From: Clostridium_AM sp900759715 | GTDB taxonomy: Bacteria > Bacillota > Clostridia > Clostridiales > Clostridiaceae | Assembly (NCBI GenBank): GCA_900759715.1 | Contig: CAAEXF010000103.1 | Coordinates: 1 to 64,000, forward strand | Direction: 5' to 3' | Length of the DNA stretch: 64,000 bases | Part shown: piece by piece, positions 51,416 to 60,697 of the stretch | Position numbering within the stretch: the first letter of the stretch is position 1 | How the letters are laid out: every line of letters starts with the position of its first letter | Made by a program: the position numbers and the translations under genes | Notes under the pieces: generated by a model | What the model saw: only the letters and a program-made list of their open reading frames with translations | Told to the model about the DNA's origin: nothing | Databases searched by the model: none

Positions 51416-52807
51416 TCATTTCTTTACAAACTCAATCTGTACCTTTGTTCCTTCCTTCTCAGTGCTATCAATAGATAAAGTACCTCCATGCAGCCTGACT
51501 ATTTCATCACAAATTGCTAAGCCAATTCCACTGCCTGGCTTTTTCACATCAGCTTTATAAAACTTTTTTAATATATGAGGAAGATGTTCTTTCTCTATTC
51601 CACATCCGTTATCTTCAATTGACACTCTAATTTTATCGTCAGTCATATATGCAAATACTTTTATACATCCACCCTCAGGAGTAAACTTTAAAGCGTTATC
51701 TATTATATTTATAAATACCTGTTTTAATCTATTTCTATCTGCTTTTATTGTAGGCATATCTTCTATATGGGCCTCTAAATCTATATTATTTCTTGAAGCT
51801 CTTGGTTCTAGCTGACTTAGTATGCTAAATAATAGTTCTTTAATATCTACATCATCTATATTAAGCACAATTCTGTTAGATTCAAACTTAGAAAAATCCA
51901 ATAATTCTTCTACCATAGCTGAAAGTCTTTCACTTTCTTCTATTATAATATTTAACCCCTCTTCTCTTCTTATAGCATCTGTAAGTTCTTTTCTCTTTAA
52001 GGTTAGAGCCCAACCTTTTATAGATGTAAGTGGTGTTCTAATTTCATGAGATATGGAGGATATAAAGTCATTTTTCAACCTCTCATTTTTGGTTATTTCT
52101 TCAGCCATAAAGTTTAAAGTGTCTGCCAAGCTACCTACTTCATCATTATATTTTTTTTCTGCTCTAGTAGAGAATTTCCCTAAAGCCATGTCTTTAGCAG
52201 CTTCTGTTACTTTGTTTAATGGTTTGATGATGCTGTTTGATATAGCCAAGCTTACAGTAGATATGATTAGTATTACGAAAAAACCTATGAGGTTAAAAAT
52301 TCCAAAGATTTTATTTAAAAGCTTATCCACTTCATCTAAAGAAGATACAAGCCTTATAACTCTGCCATTCTCTCCTGGTTCTGTTAAAAGATAAGATACA
52401 CATAAAGATTTTTCATTAGTATAATTCGGTATACCTATCCATACGGAAGGGGTTCCATTTAAAGCTTTTTTCACATCCTCAGATTCCATTTTTTCTCCCT
52501 CTCTAATTCCCAAGGAATCTGCTATTATTTTCTCTTCACTGGATATTATTTGAACCTGAGCATTTGTAGATGAAGATAAATTTTCAATAAGATCCTCTGA
52601 GGACTTTTTAGGATCATCTCTTAAAAGATATCTATTATAAAAAACTATAGACATTTTAGCTTGCTTTCTTAAGTTTTCCTCTATTGTCCTATAGTAATAA
52701 TTCTTTATTGTTACAAAACTAATAACTTCTAAAACTACTACTGTTAAAAAAATCGCTATAAAGTGGCTTCCCAAAAGTCTTTTCTTAATGCTTTGCAACA
52801 AAATCAC
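51416..52807 (-). CDS. Sensor histidine kinase (PhoR/ResE type)
   Basis: This 463-residue kinase has two membrane helices (about 14-36 and 170-192) around a 130-residue extracellular sensor region, a HAMP domain, HisKA (FISSISHEIRTPLTSIKGWA) and an ATPase domain (NIIDNALKFTPEGG, then GSGIGLAICDEIV). The exact start is unsure: GTG in the longest frame or a TTG two or three codons later. It lies 3 bases after the response regulator. Confidence 0.93.
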   Translation of the reverse strand: MILLQSIKKRLLGSHFIAIFLTVVVLEVISFVTIKNYYYRTIEENLRKQAKMSIVFYNRYLLRDDPKKSSEDLIENLSSSTNAQVQIISSEEKIIADSLGIREGEKMESEDVKKALNGTPSVWIGIPNYTNEKSLCVSYLLTEPGENGRVIRLVSSLDEVDKLLNKIFGIFNLIGFFVILIISTVSLAISNSIIKPLNKVTEAAKDMALGKFSTRAEKKYNDEVGSLADTLNFMAEEITKNERLKNDFISSISHEIRTPLTSIKGWALTLKRKELTDAIRREEGLNIIIEESERLSAMVEELLDFSKFESNRIVLNIDDVDIKELLFSILSQLEPRASRNNIDLEAHIEDMPTIKADRNRLKQVFINIIDNALKFTPEGGCIKVFAYMTDDKIRVSIEDNGCGIEKEHLPHILKKFYKADVKKPGSGIGLAICDEIVRLHGGTLSIDSTEKEGTKVQIEFVKK

Positions 52808-52810
52808 ATC

Positions 52811-53503
52811 CTAAAATTTAGTAAACCTATAACCATGTCCCCATACAGTTTTTATGAATTCAGGATTAGATGGATCTTCCTCTATCTTCTCTCTCAATCT
52901 TCTTACATGCACATCTACAGTTTTATAATCTCCAAAAAAATCTTCACCCCAAGCTAAATTTAAAAGTTCATCCCTTGTAAAAGCTTTATCTAGATTTTCC
53001 ATAAATACTATCATAAGTGCAATTTCCCTGTTAGTTAAATTTAGTTCTATATTATCTTTGTACAATTTCTGAGAGTATTTATTTAACTTTAAATTTTTTA
53101 TACTTATCGCATCTTCACTCTTAGTCTTTGAGGTTGCCTTTATTCTCCTTAAAATAGCTCTTATTCTTGAAATGAGCTCCATGGGATTAAAGGGTTTTAC
53201 CATATAATCATCAGCACCTAAATCTAATCCCACTATCTTGTCCATATCTTGTCCTTTGGCCGTAAGCATTATTATAGCCATGTTTTCAGACTTCTCTCTA
53301 AGCTTCTGACAAAGCTCATAACCATCCATACCAGGCAGCATTATATCTAAAATTGCTACATCTGGCATATCTGTTTTACATATCTTCAAAGCCTCTTCTC
53401 CCGAAGAGGCCTCTATTACATGAAAATCACTTATACTTAAATTTACTACCAAAAAGCTTCTTATATTAGCTTCATCTTCTACTACTAGTATCTTTTCATT
53501 CAT
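52811..53503 (-). CDS. OmpR/PhoB-type response regulator
   Basis: This 230-residue regulator has a receiver domain (VVEDEANIRSFL; phospho-Asp in VAILDIMLPGMDGYE) and a winged-helix C terminus (LTNREIALMIVFME, then VWGHGYRFTKF). It sits between a lipoprotein and its kinase in one operon, 17 bases after the lipoprotein stop. The lipoprotein may feed the signal. Confidence 0.95.
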   Translation of the reverse strand: MNEKILVVEDEANIRSFLVVNLSISDFHVIEASSGEEALKICKTDMPDVAILDIMLPGMDGYELCQKLREKSENMAIIMLTAKGQDMDKIVGLDLGADDYMVKPFNPMELISRIRAILRRIKATSKTKSEDAISIKNLKLNKYSQKLYKDNIELNLTNREIALMIVFMENLDKAFTRDELLNLAWGEDFFGDYKTVDVHVRRLREKIEEDPSNPEFIKTVWGHGYRFTKF

Positions 53504-53519
53504 GCAATCAACTCCAAAA

Positions 53520-54692
53520 TTATTTTACTTTTTCTAAATAAGCTTTAACAGTATTTATATCCGCATCCCTGTGTATATCTATATATCCATCAGTACCATG
53601 ATGGCCTTTTTTATTTAACTCTTCAAAAGCATTTAAAGCTTTAGTAAAATATTCTCTTGCTTTTTCTTTATCATTCTTATCTAAATATATTTTACCATAT
53701 TGTACATATATATTAGCTATAAAATGCTCTTTATCTATTAAAACATCTTTTGAAGTAAGCTTAATTTCAATACTTTTATATACTTTATCTAATATTTCAA
53801 GAGCCCCGTCATAATGCTTTTCAATTCTCAAGGCTTCAGCATTTAATAGTTCAAAATTACTAGAATATACAGGGAAATATTTTTTAGAAGCTTCTATTTG
53901 TGAGGCAGTATCCATAGATTTTAAAGCATCCTTTGCCATGCCTGCTTTTAGTTGTGCATCAGCTAGCAGATACCAAGCTAATTCATTATTAGGTCTTTCT
54001 TTTATTAAACCGTTGTAATATTCTATAAAGTTTTTATAATAAGAATTAAAATCTTCTCTATAATACATTTTCTTATCTTTAAGCTTAAATATCTCAGCCT
54101 TTTGTACATTTCCAGTACAAGTTGTCCAACCACTGAAAACAAAGCTGTTATCCTTATCTGATGGTGTATTTAATATTTCGAATTTATTCCATATGCCTAA
54201 ATAAGTTTCTTCAAACTTATCATTTTCGAAAGTATAAGCTTTATATACAGCCCCAGCATGAGAACTTATCAAGGAACCAACTATAAGACTCTTTTTATCT
54301 TTACTTGTTACATTAGTAAATTCTACCCTTGCTATAGAGTTACACTCAGTTTTTTTCTCTTCTATCTTTTGCCATTTATTATTTTTTTCCTTTAAAATAA
54401 TGAATCCTTTTTCAAACTTATCCTCAATCTTAAAAAAAGCTAATATTTCATCCTGCTTATCTCCGTCTAAATCCATAGCATATGCAGATTTTCCTGTTAC
54501 TATTTCATTAGTACCCAGCAGCTTTGCTCCCTGTGGGAGATAACTTTGTGCTATTGATTTTATATCTACGCTACTAGCCATAACTTTATTTGCAGTAGGA
54601 GATTTAATTAAGGCTTGAGGGGTAGAAAAACTCCCACAAGATGTACTTAACAGACAAACTGCACTTAATAAACATAATCCTATTTTTTTCAT
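53520..54692 (-). CDS. Lipoprotein with TPR repeats
   Basis: This 390-residue protein has a lipoprotein signal (MKKIGLCLLSAVCLLSTSCG, lipid Cys19). The middle contains an FG-GAP/VCBS-like or DUF-type beta region (YAMDLDGDKQDEILAFF) and the C-terminal 160 residues hold TPR repeats (NELAWYLLADAQLKAGM, then VQYGKIYLDKNDKEKAREYF). It is first in an operon with a two-component system and probably acts outside the membrane with the kinase. Confidence 0.82.
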   Translation of the reverse strand: MKKIGLCLLSAVCLLSTSCGSFSTPQALIKSPTANKVMASSVDIKSIAQSYLPQGAKLLGTNEIVTGKSAYAMDLDGDKQDEILAFFKIEDKFEKGFIILKEKNNKWQKIEEKKTECNSIARVEFTNVTSKDKKSLIVGSLISSHAGAVYKAYTFENDKFEETYLGIWNKFEILNTPSDKDNSFVFSGWTTCTGNVQKAEIFKLKDKKMYYREDFNSYYKNFIEYYNGLIKERPNNELAWYLLADAQLKAGMAKDALKSMDTASQIEASKKYFPVYSSNFELLNAEALRIEKHYDGALEILDKVYKSIEIKLTSKDVLIDKEHFIANIYVQYGKIYLDKNDKEKAREYFTKALNAFEELNKKGHHGTDGYIDIHRDADINTVKAYLEKVK

Positions 54693-54817
54693 AGCTTAAC
54701 ACTCCTATATAATTATAAATTCAAGTAACTTGATTACATTTATGATTATACCTTTTCTTGCTATTTAAAAAGTTATATATTTATTAAAAATGATTACATA
54801 AAAGTTACAAAAAAAGA

Positions 54818-55235
54818 ACCATAGGCAGATTACTAATTAAATCCACCACGCAAATAAAATAACTTAATATATTTCTGCTGCTAACTCTCCAGCAATCCAT
54901 TCAGCATACTCATATCCTGATGTTGGCAGCCACTCGGTTACAATACGTTTTTGCAGTTCTTGTATGGCATGAGGCATAGATCCTACGCATTCAAAAATTG
55001 CCTATGTAGCAGCAGGCACTTCATACTCGCATATGTTCTCTGGTATTGCTTTATCCGTAGAACATGCAATATAATGATCAAAATCTTTTCCATTCATACA
55101 AGTGCTAACACTAAGTACTCCATATAGCTCTTTATTAGACAATTGACAAATCCTATCAGACATACCATTTTGAAAAGTTTCTGCCCAAAATTGTGGCACT
55201 CGAACAAAGTGGCCACGGCAAATATGGGTATACTA
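54818..55235 (-). pseudogene. Mosaic pseudogene: effector-domain protein joined to a flavodoxin piece
   Basis: Minus-strand frames give FVRVPQFWAETFQNG, LSNKELYGVLSVS and EYEVPAAT, a GyrI/AraC-type effector-binding domain, then a TAG stop where an aromatic residue is expected, then AIFECVGSMPHAIQELQKR and WLPTSGYEYA. At that point it joins EWIAGEL, which matches the start of the flavodoxin at 56331-56852, then after a jump the segment corresponding to YIKFFYLRGGF. It has a nonsense mutation, a fusion and an internal deletion. An AGAACCATAGGCAG piece of repeat R1 lies at its left end. Confidence 0.75.
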
Positions 55236-55378
55236 AATTTAATGACTTAATACCAAAAATCAAAAAAATTCTTATTTTACTTAGGAAGTGTTGTCAAGGT
55301 ATAAAATAGCGATTTTTTGATGAATATTACAATTTAATTTTTTAATTACTGTTAGAAAGTACAAAGGGGATAACTTTA

Positions 55379-56197
55379 ATGGATAAACTATTATTTGGAA
55401 TATCAGGTTTGCCAATATACAGTGGAATAAAAAATATTAACTATGCCTCTGGAATTCGTTATGCAAAGTCAATAGGTCTGGATGCAATGGAGCTTCTTTT
55501 TGTAAGAAATGTTAATGTAACAGATAAGAATAAAGATATAATATTGAAAACTAGTTTAGAAAATGATTTTTATATGTCGGCTCATGGATCACATTATATA
55601 AATTTAAATGCAGATGAAACTGAAAAACAAAAACAATCAATGGAAAGAATAATAAAAGCAATGGAAGGATTATCGAAAGTTAACGGAAGAAGTTTGGTAT
55701 TCCATCCAGGGTTTTACTTAAAAGATTCGAAGGCGGAAGCATACAATACAATAAAAGAAAATTTATTAAAGCTTCCATATAAAGAAGTGGATTATAGACT
55801 TGAGACTACGGGAAAAGGAACTCAGTTTGGGACACTTGAGGAATTGATTTCTCTTTGCAAGGAAGTGAAATCCTGCAAACTTTGTATTGATTTTTCCCAT
55901 ATACATGCAAGAGGAAATGGTTGCTTAAAATATTATGACGATTTTGCAAAAACACTTGAATATGTACTTAATGAGCTTGGTAGACCTGCTCTAGACGATT
56001 TGCACATTCACATGGGCGGAATAAATTATAATGAAAAAGGTGAAAAACATCATCTTCCCCTATCAGAAAGTGACTTCAATTTCGTGGAATGTTTAAAAGC
56101 AATAAAAGATTTTGATGTCAAAGGCTGTATTATTTTAGAAGGACCTCTAGTTGAAAAGGATGCACTATTATTGAAGAATACTTATAAAAGATTATAA
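55379..56197 (+). CDS. Endonuclease IV-like AP endonuclease (TIM barrel)
   Basis: This 272-residue protein has the metal-binding strands of the endonuclease IV family: MSAHGSHYINL, VFHPGFYL, RLETTGKGTQFGTLEEL, CIDFSHIHARGNG and DDLHIHMGGI. It probably cuts abasic DNA with three zinc ions. The ribosome binding site is AAAGGGGA. It is a lone gene next to a pseudogene and a flavodoxin. Confidence 0.85.
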   Translation: MDKLLFGISGLPIYSGIKNINYASGIRYAKSIGLDAMELLFVRNVNVTDKNKDIILKTSLENDFYMSAHGSHYINLNADETEKQKQSMERIIKAMEGLSKVNGRSLVFHPGFYLKDSKAEAYNTIKENLLKLPYKEVDYRLETTGKGTQFGTLEELISLCKEVKSCKLCIDFSHIHARGNGCLKYYDDFAKTLEYVLNELGRPALDDLHIHMGGINYNEKGEKHHLPLSESDFNFVECLKAIKDFDVKGCIILEGPLVEKDALLLKNTYKRL

Positions 56198-56266
56198 ATG
56201 TATGGGATTCCAAAAGATTAAATGAAATATATAAAGGCACATTTGGTGAACAATATATTATTTCAC

Positions 56267-56300
56267 AAAAAAGTGATGACCTCCCTATCATCACTTTTTT
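56267..56300. terminator. Bidirectional terminator
   Basis: AAAAAAGTGATGA pairs with TCATCACTTTTTT (56267-56279, 56288-56300), between convergent genes. Confidence 0.85.
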
Positions 56301-56330
56301 AATAATTATATTATTTAACTCCTAGCAAAA

Positions 56331-56852
56331 TTATGAATTTGCATAGGCAACTAACTCTTGTATATTTTTCTTGTTTACGAAATCCACAGGATGATCATAG
56401 GAATCTAGCATACCTCGTTCATCAGGGGTTAAATCTTTTTTCCTTTTTAACTTCCACTTTAGAAGTGTCATGATTATTTTGTTAAGAGTGCTGAGTTTTT
56501 TATAGTTAAATCCACCACGCAAATAAAAGAACTTAATGTATTTCTGCTGCTCAGCAGTAAAGTTTTTATTTCTCACTCCATCAATTTCCTCAGCTCTTCC
56601 TACTGATGCTCCTGTTGCAAAAACTATAACCTTTTTACCCTTAAGACTATCACTGTTTTCTGTTATAAATTTTATGCCACTTATCCCACCGGCATATAAT
56701 CCACCGCCATAAATTACAGTATCATAATTTTGCAGCTTATCTACATTAACCTCTGACACATGAAAAATATCTGCACCTAACTCTCCAGCAATCCACTCGG
56801 CGTACTTTTTAGTAAAACCTGTTTGTGATTTGTATATGACTACGCTTTTCAT
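56331..56852 (-). CDS. Flavodoxin-domain protein
   Basis: This 173-residue protein has the FMN phosphate loop YKSQTGFTKKYAEWIA (7-22) and YGGGLYAGGI, typical of flavodoxin-like proteins of the HemG/protoporphyrinogen-oxidase type. The role is unknown; electron transfer is likely. Fragments of a close homolog occur in the pseudogene at 54818-55235. Confidence 0.85.
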   Translation of the reverse strand: MKSVVIYKSQTGFTKKYAEWIAGELGADIFHVSEVNVDKLQNYDTVIYGGGLYAGGISGIKFITENSDSLKGKKVIVFATGASVGRAEEIDGVRNKNFTAEQQKYIKFFYLRGGFNYKKLSTLNKIIMTLLKWKLKRKKDLTPDERGMLDSYDHPVDFVNKKNIQELVAYANS

Positions 56853-56983
56853 TCCTCATACCCCCTTTTAATAGAAACATCCTCTTTCAGCAAAAGTAAG
56901 CGCTCCTATTTTAATAATTATATTTCAATATATTCAGGTTTTGCCCTGCTTATTAAGGATACCTTTAATATCATTAACTTATT

Positions 56984-58378
56984 TTATGAATCACTTATTG
57001 ATTCCTTTTTCAGCATTTCTTCAAATTCTTCCTTAGATACAGGCTTACTAAATATATAACCTTGTACCATATCACAGTTATATTCTCGAAGTATTTTTAA
57101 CTGCGACATATCTTCTACCCCTTCTGCTACTACCTTAAAATCTATTCCATGAGCTAGCTGTATTAGTGCAGAAACTATGGCACTTTGTTTTTTATCTTTG
57201 GCAATATCATCTATAAAGGATTTATCTATTTTTATATAGTCTACAGGAATGGTTTTTAGGTAACTTAGAGATGAATAACCTGTACCAAAGTCATCAAGAT
57301 ACACCTTAATACCTAAATCTCTAATTTTATTTAACATCTTTTTGAAATACCTAAAATCCTCCATAATGATGCTTTCCGTTATCTCAATTTCTAACCACTT
57401 AGCTTCTAATTTTGTATCATTTAAGGTTTTTTTAATTAAATTTATAATTCTATTACTCTTTAATTGGTTTACAGAAAGGTTAACAGCTATAGCTGCCTTC
57501 TTGTAGCCTGCCTCCTGCCATTTTTTATTCTGTGAACACACAGTCTTCATTACAATTTCTCCAATCTTTTCTATTAACCCTATTTCCTCTGCTAAGTTAA
57601 TAAAAACTACTGGAGATATTATTCCCTTTGTAGGATGAATCCATCTTACTAAAGCTTCTGCTCCCTCTAACTTTCCTGTTCTAATATTTATTTTTGGTTG
57701 ATATAACACAGTAAATTCATTATTTTCAACTGCTTCTCTAAGTTCCTTTTCTAGTTCTACTCTTTCTAATACCTCTTTCCTCATATTGCTTTCGAAAAAT
57801 TTATAATTACTTTTTCCAGAAATTTTAGCAAAACTCATAGCAGTATCTGCATTTCTGAACAATTCTTCCAAGTCCCTTCCGTCTTTTGGATATATGGCAA
57901 TGCCTAAACTTGCTGATATGTATATATTGCTATTTTCAATAGTGACATTTTTCTCTAAGGATTTTGATAATGAATACACAAGTCCCGCCAGATCCAATTC
58001 ATCCTTAACACTTCTCACTAATATTGCAAATCTATCGATGGCTACATGGCAAAGCATGTCCTCATCTTTTATATATTCCTTTATTATAGACACAATTTTT
58101 ACAATTAATTTATCTCCCAATTTGTAACCTAAATCATAATTCACATTTTTGAAATCGTTAATATTAATATATACAATAGCAGCAAATTTACTTTGCTCCA
58201 CTAAACTAATTATTTTAGGAAGGTTCTCTTTAGCATATATGATATTAGGAATATTGGTTAAAGGATTATACAAAGCTAGACACTTCATTTCCTTTTGCAA
58301 ATTTTCCATATCACTACTGTGTTTATGATTATCTATATTTTCTATTTTTAAATTACATTTGCATTGATCTATTGACAT
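56984..58378 (-). CDS. EAL phosphodiesterase with degenerate GGDEF domain
   Basis: This 464-residue protein has a GGDEF-fold domain (about 35-195) whose active motif is replaced by VAIDRF, so cyclase activity is not expected. It is followed by an intact EAL domain (about 205-455): EGAEALVRW, VNLSVNQLK, EITES, LDDFGTGYSS, IKIDKSF, AEGVE and QGY. It likely degrades cyclic di-GMP, with the first domain perhaps sensing GTP. There is no membrane segment. It lies near a PilZ-containing glycosyltransferase. Confidence 0.92.
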   Translation of the reverse strand: MSIDQCKCNLKIENIDNHKHSSDMENLQKEMKCLALYNPLTNIPNIIYAKENLPKIISLVEQSKFAAIVYININDFKNVNYDLGYKLGDKLIVKIVSIIKEYIKDEDMLCHVAIDRFAILVRSVKDELDLAGLVYSLSKSLEKNVTIENSNIYISASLGIAIYPKDGRDLEELFRNADTAMSFAKISGKSNYKFFESNMRKEVLERVELEKELREAVENNEFTVLYQPKINIRTGKLEGAEALVRWIHPTKGIISPVVFINLAEEIGLIEKIGEIVMKTVCSQNKKWQEAGYKKAAIAVNLSVNQLKSNRIINLIKKTLNDTKLEAKWLEIEITESIIMEDFRYFKKMLNKIRDLGIKVYLDDFGTGYSSLSYLKTIPVDYIKIDKSFIDDIAKDKKQSAIVSALIQLAHGIDFKVVAEGVEDMSQLKILREYNCDMVQGYIFSKPVSKEEFEEMLKKESISDS

Positions 58379-58673
58379 TTATTTATCTCCTTTCTGTATA
58401 TAATCATGAAGCTTTCAAATATGTAGTAACAAATAAAATCAATTCTCTCTCACAAATTCTCAATGTATTATAATAAATAGTTATGCTGGCAGTTTAAAAT
58501 AAAAAAGCCATATATTAGTAAAGTATCAGATTTATGTACAAAAAGGCAAGTCCTAAAATTCCATATCACTTTTTCATGATAATACAAATGGATATATTTG
58601 CATTTTGACAATTTCAATTATATAATAATAAGTATCACATAATTGATTTTTTAATAGAATGGAGCTGATTTAT

Positions 58674-59126
58674 TTGGTAACGGATATAGATTTTAATTCG
58701 TTAATAACCTCTATTGGTAACTGTTGCCTAGGTCCTAGTTACTGCGATTCCTGCTCTAAAGAAAATTGTCTTATAGGATACTGTAAGCAAAATCTTTTAA
58801 CCTGTTTAAAAACAGGAGAGCAGTTTATAGAAGATGAAATAAATAACATTCCTGTCTTTGATACAAAGGTTTTTGATCAAAAATCTGTAATCGACACCAT
58901 AGGTTTTATATTAAATCAATGTAAAAACTGTAATGCATATCACGATGAAGAGTGTATTATAAATATGCTCAGAAGTGCCTGCGAAGTAATATTACTAGGC
59001 AATCCCATAGATTATAATGGTAGTGTTCTTTTATATATAGATGAAGTAAAGGACATTAATCCAGAAATATCTAAGAGTTTATATGAATCCTTTAAAAGAA
59101 ATAAACAAGAAAGAAGAGGTATGTAA
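58674..59126 (+). CDS. Cys-rich protein coupled to rubrerythrin
   Basis: This 150-residue protein is not a family I know. It has several cysteines in the N-terminal half (GNCCLGPSYCDSCSKENCL; GYCKQ) and later (NQCKNCNAYHDEECI), arranged as possible metal or iron-sulfur sites. The TTG start follows GGAG 9 bases upstream; an ATG five codons earlier has no ribosome binding site. It ends 2 bases before the rubrerythrin gene, so it is translated with it. A metal-sensing or redox partner role is inferred. Confidence 0.65.
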   Translation: MVTDIDFNSLITSIGNCCLGPSYCDSCSKENCLIGYCKQNLLTCLKTGEQFIEDEINNIPVFDTKVFDQKSVIDTIGFILNQCKNCNAYHDEECIINMLRSACEVILLGNPIDYNGSVLLYIDEVKDINPEISKSLYESFKRNKQERRGM

Positions 59127-59128
59127 TA

Positions 59129-59557
59129 ATGGAAGATATCAAATTAACAATTGAGACTACTTTAGGTGAAACTAAAGGAACTGAACTTGATAGAGCAGTA
59201 AAACAAACCTTCAATGGTGAAACTAAGGAAGCAGGTCTTTATCTTGCTATAGCTCGCCAAGCTCAGAGACAAGGCTATGGTGATATTGCTGAAATATTAA
59301 AAGTTTTAGCTCTTGAAGAAGTAGAACATGCAGCAACTTGTGCTGAATTGAATGGCATGATAACAGAGGATTGTTTTCAAGATATAAAACAAATGCTAGA
59401 GGGAGAGGTCTTTGCTAACAACGCAAAAAGACAAGATGCACTAAAGGCTGATTCTCTAAATATAGAATCCGCTAAAGAATTCTTTAATACTGCCGCTAAG
59501 GATGAGGGTAGACATGCTAGAATACTAGAGGGAATACTCAAAAAATATGAAAAGTAA
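59129..59557 (+). CDS. Rubrerythrin-like ferritin-fold protein
   Basis: This 142-residue protein has the four-helix di-iron motifs ETKEAGLYLAIARQA, LALEEVEHAATCAEL and KDEGRHARILE. It lacks the rubredoxin domain of full rubrerythrins. Such proteins reduce peroxide or store iron in anaerobes. It overlaps nothing but follows the Cys-rich gene by two bases. Its stop lies inside the terminator stem. Confidence 0.9.
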   Translation: MEDIKLTIETTLGETKGTELDRAVKQTFNGETKEAGLYLAIARQAQRQGYGDIAEILKVLALEEVEHAATCAELNGMITEDCFQDIKQMLEGEVFANNAKRQDALKADSLNIESAKEFFNTAAKDEGRHARILEGILKKYEK

Positions 59558-59585
59558 GAAAAATGCTTGTCATTTTTCTTACTTT
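59551..59585 (+). terminator. Terminator overlapping the rubrerythrin stop
   Basis: AAAGTAAGAAAAATG pairs with CATTTTTCTTACTTT around a short loop. The 5' arm includes the stop codon. Confidence 0.8.
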
Positions 59586-59635
59586 CCTACCTAAAATAAT
59601 GATTTTACGTTATCTCTTGCCGAGGCTGCTTTCTA

Positions 59636-60682
59636 TTAAAACAAATTGCCACCTAATCTCCAAATGCTAATATCATATCCTTTTTCCGTTATAACCTTCA
59701 TCCAAGACTCCAAAGTAACTTTATCAGCATACCATACCTCGTGTTTTATATTATTTTCATCTTTATAATTGAAGAACAGGCACTGGCTTTCAGTATCTCG
59801 TTCTGCTTTAGCATTATATTTTTTTAATAAATTACTAGCTTCAGCTTCTGTAACGGAAGTAGTTTTCCCATTAGATGCCCAGTTGAAGCCTCCTGTAGCA
59901 ATTGCAAAATCCTTCTTTCCTGGAACTTTACTCATTTTTTCTATTGAATTCCTAATAAATTCAGGATTTGCTTTTTCTCCTGGTTTACTGAAGCCCCCAT
60001 GCAAATTGTAGCACATTAATACATAGGTTGGACCTTCAGGAAAGCTCAATTTATCAAAAGGTGTGTTAGTTTCTAATACAACTCTTAGCTTTAACCCTTT
60101 ATTTTCAGCTTTTTGATATAGTTCATTTATAAATGGTATGTAATCATCCCATAATTTAATGTCATTTTTTATTTGTTCATAATCAATTTCTATACCATCA
60201 AAGTCATATTTAACTGCTAAGTTTATAATCTCTTCAATATGCTTACTTCTTGAATCCGGATTACTTAATAAGGCTTTTAATAAATTTGTATCTTTTAATG
60301 AATGACTTCCATCATCATTTACTTTATCATTGACAATAGTTATATACTTATTGTAATCATAACTCTTTGTTTTGTTATAATAATTAATTAATTCTTCTGG
60401 CATTACTAATTGATTATTGGAATTAAAATTAGCTGCAAAATAAGAGATATTTTTCAATTTTTTATCTAAAGTTTTAATTTCTTTATCAGAATTTAAATCC
60501 CAATATACAACCCAAGCTGATAGATTATTTATATTTTCAGCAAATACTTTTGTATCTTTATTCAAGGCTACATCTTTACTCTTAGAATTAGCTTCTTTTG
60601 AGCTAACAGTTATAAATATAACTGTTATTAATGATATTACTAATCCAGCAAAGATAAAACTTTTTCTCACATTGTTACTCAT
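59636..60682 (-). CDS. Membrane-anchored GH18-like protein
   Basis: This 348-residue protein has an N-terminal membrane anchor (about 8-28) and a TIM-barrel GH18 domain with the catalytic strand FDGIEIDYE (DxxDxDxE). Strands YVLMCYNLHG and FAIATGGFNW fit the fold. It probably cleaves a beta-linked amino-sugar polymer outside the cell. It is last in the operon with a deacetylase-like protein and a glycosyltransferase, so it may trim the polysaccharide they make. Confidence 0.85.
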   Translation of the reverse strand: MSNNVRKSFIFAGLVISLITVIFITVSSKEANSKSKDVALNKDTKVFAENINNLSAWVVYWDLNSDKEIKTLDKKLKNISYFAANFNSNNQLVMPEELINYYNKTKSYDYNKYITIVNDKVNDDGSHSLKDTNLLKALLSNPDSRSKHIEEIINLAVKYDFDGIEIDYEQIKNDIKLWDDYIPFINELYQKAENKGLKLRVVLETNTPFDKLSFPEGPTYVLMCYNLHGGFSKPGEKANPEFIRNSIEKMSKVPGKKDFAIATGGFNWASNGKTTSVTEAEASNLLKKYNAKAERDTESQCLFFNYKDENNIKHEVWYADKVTLESWMKVITEKGYDISIWRLGGNLF

Positions 60683-60697
60683 TAATTACCTCTCAAA

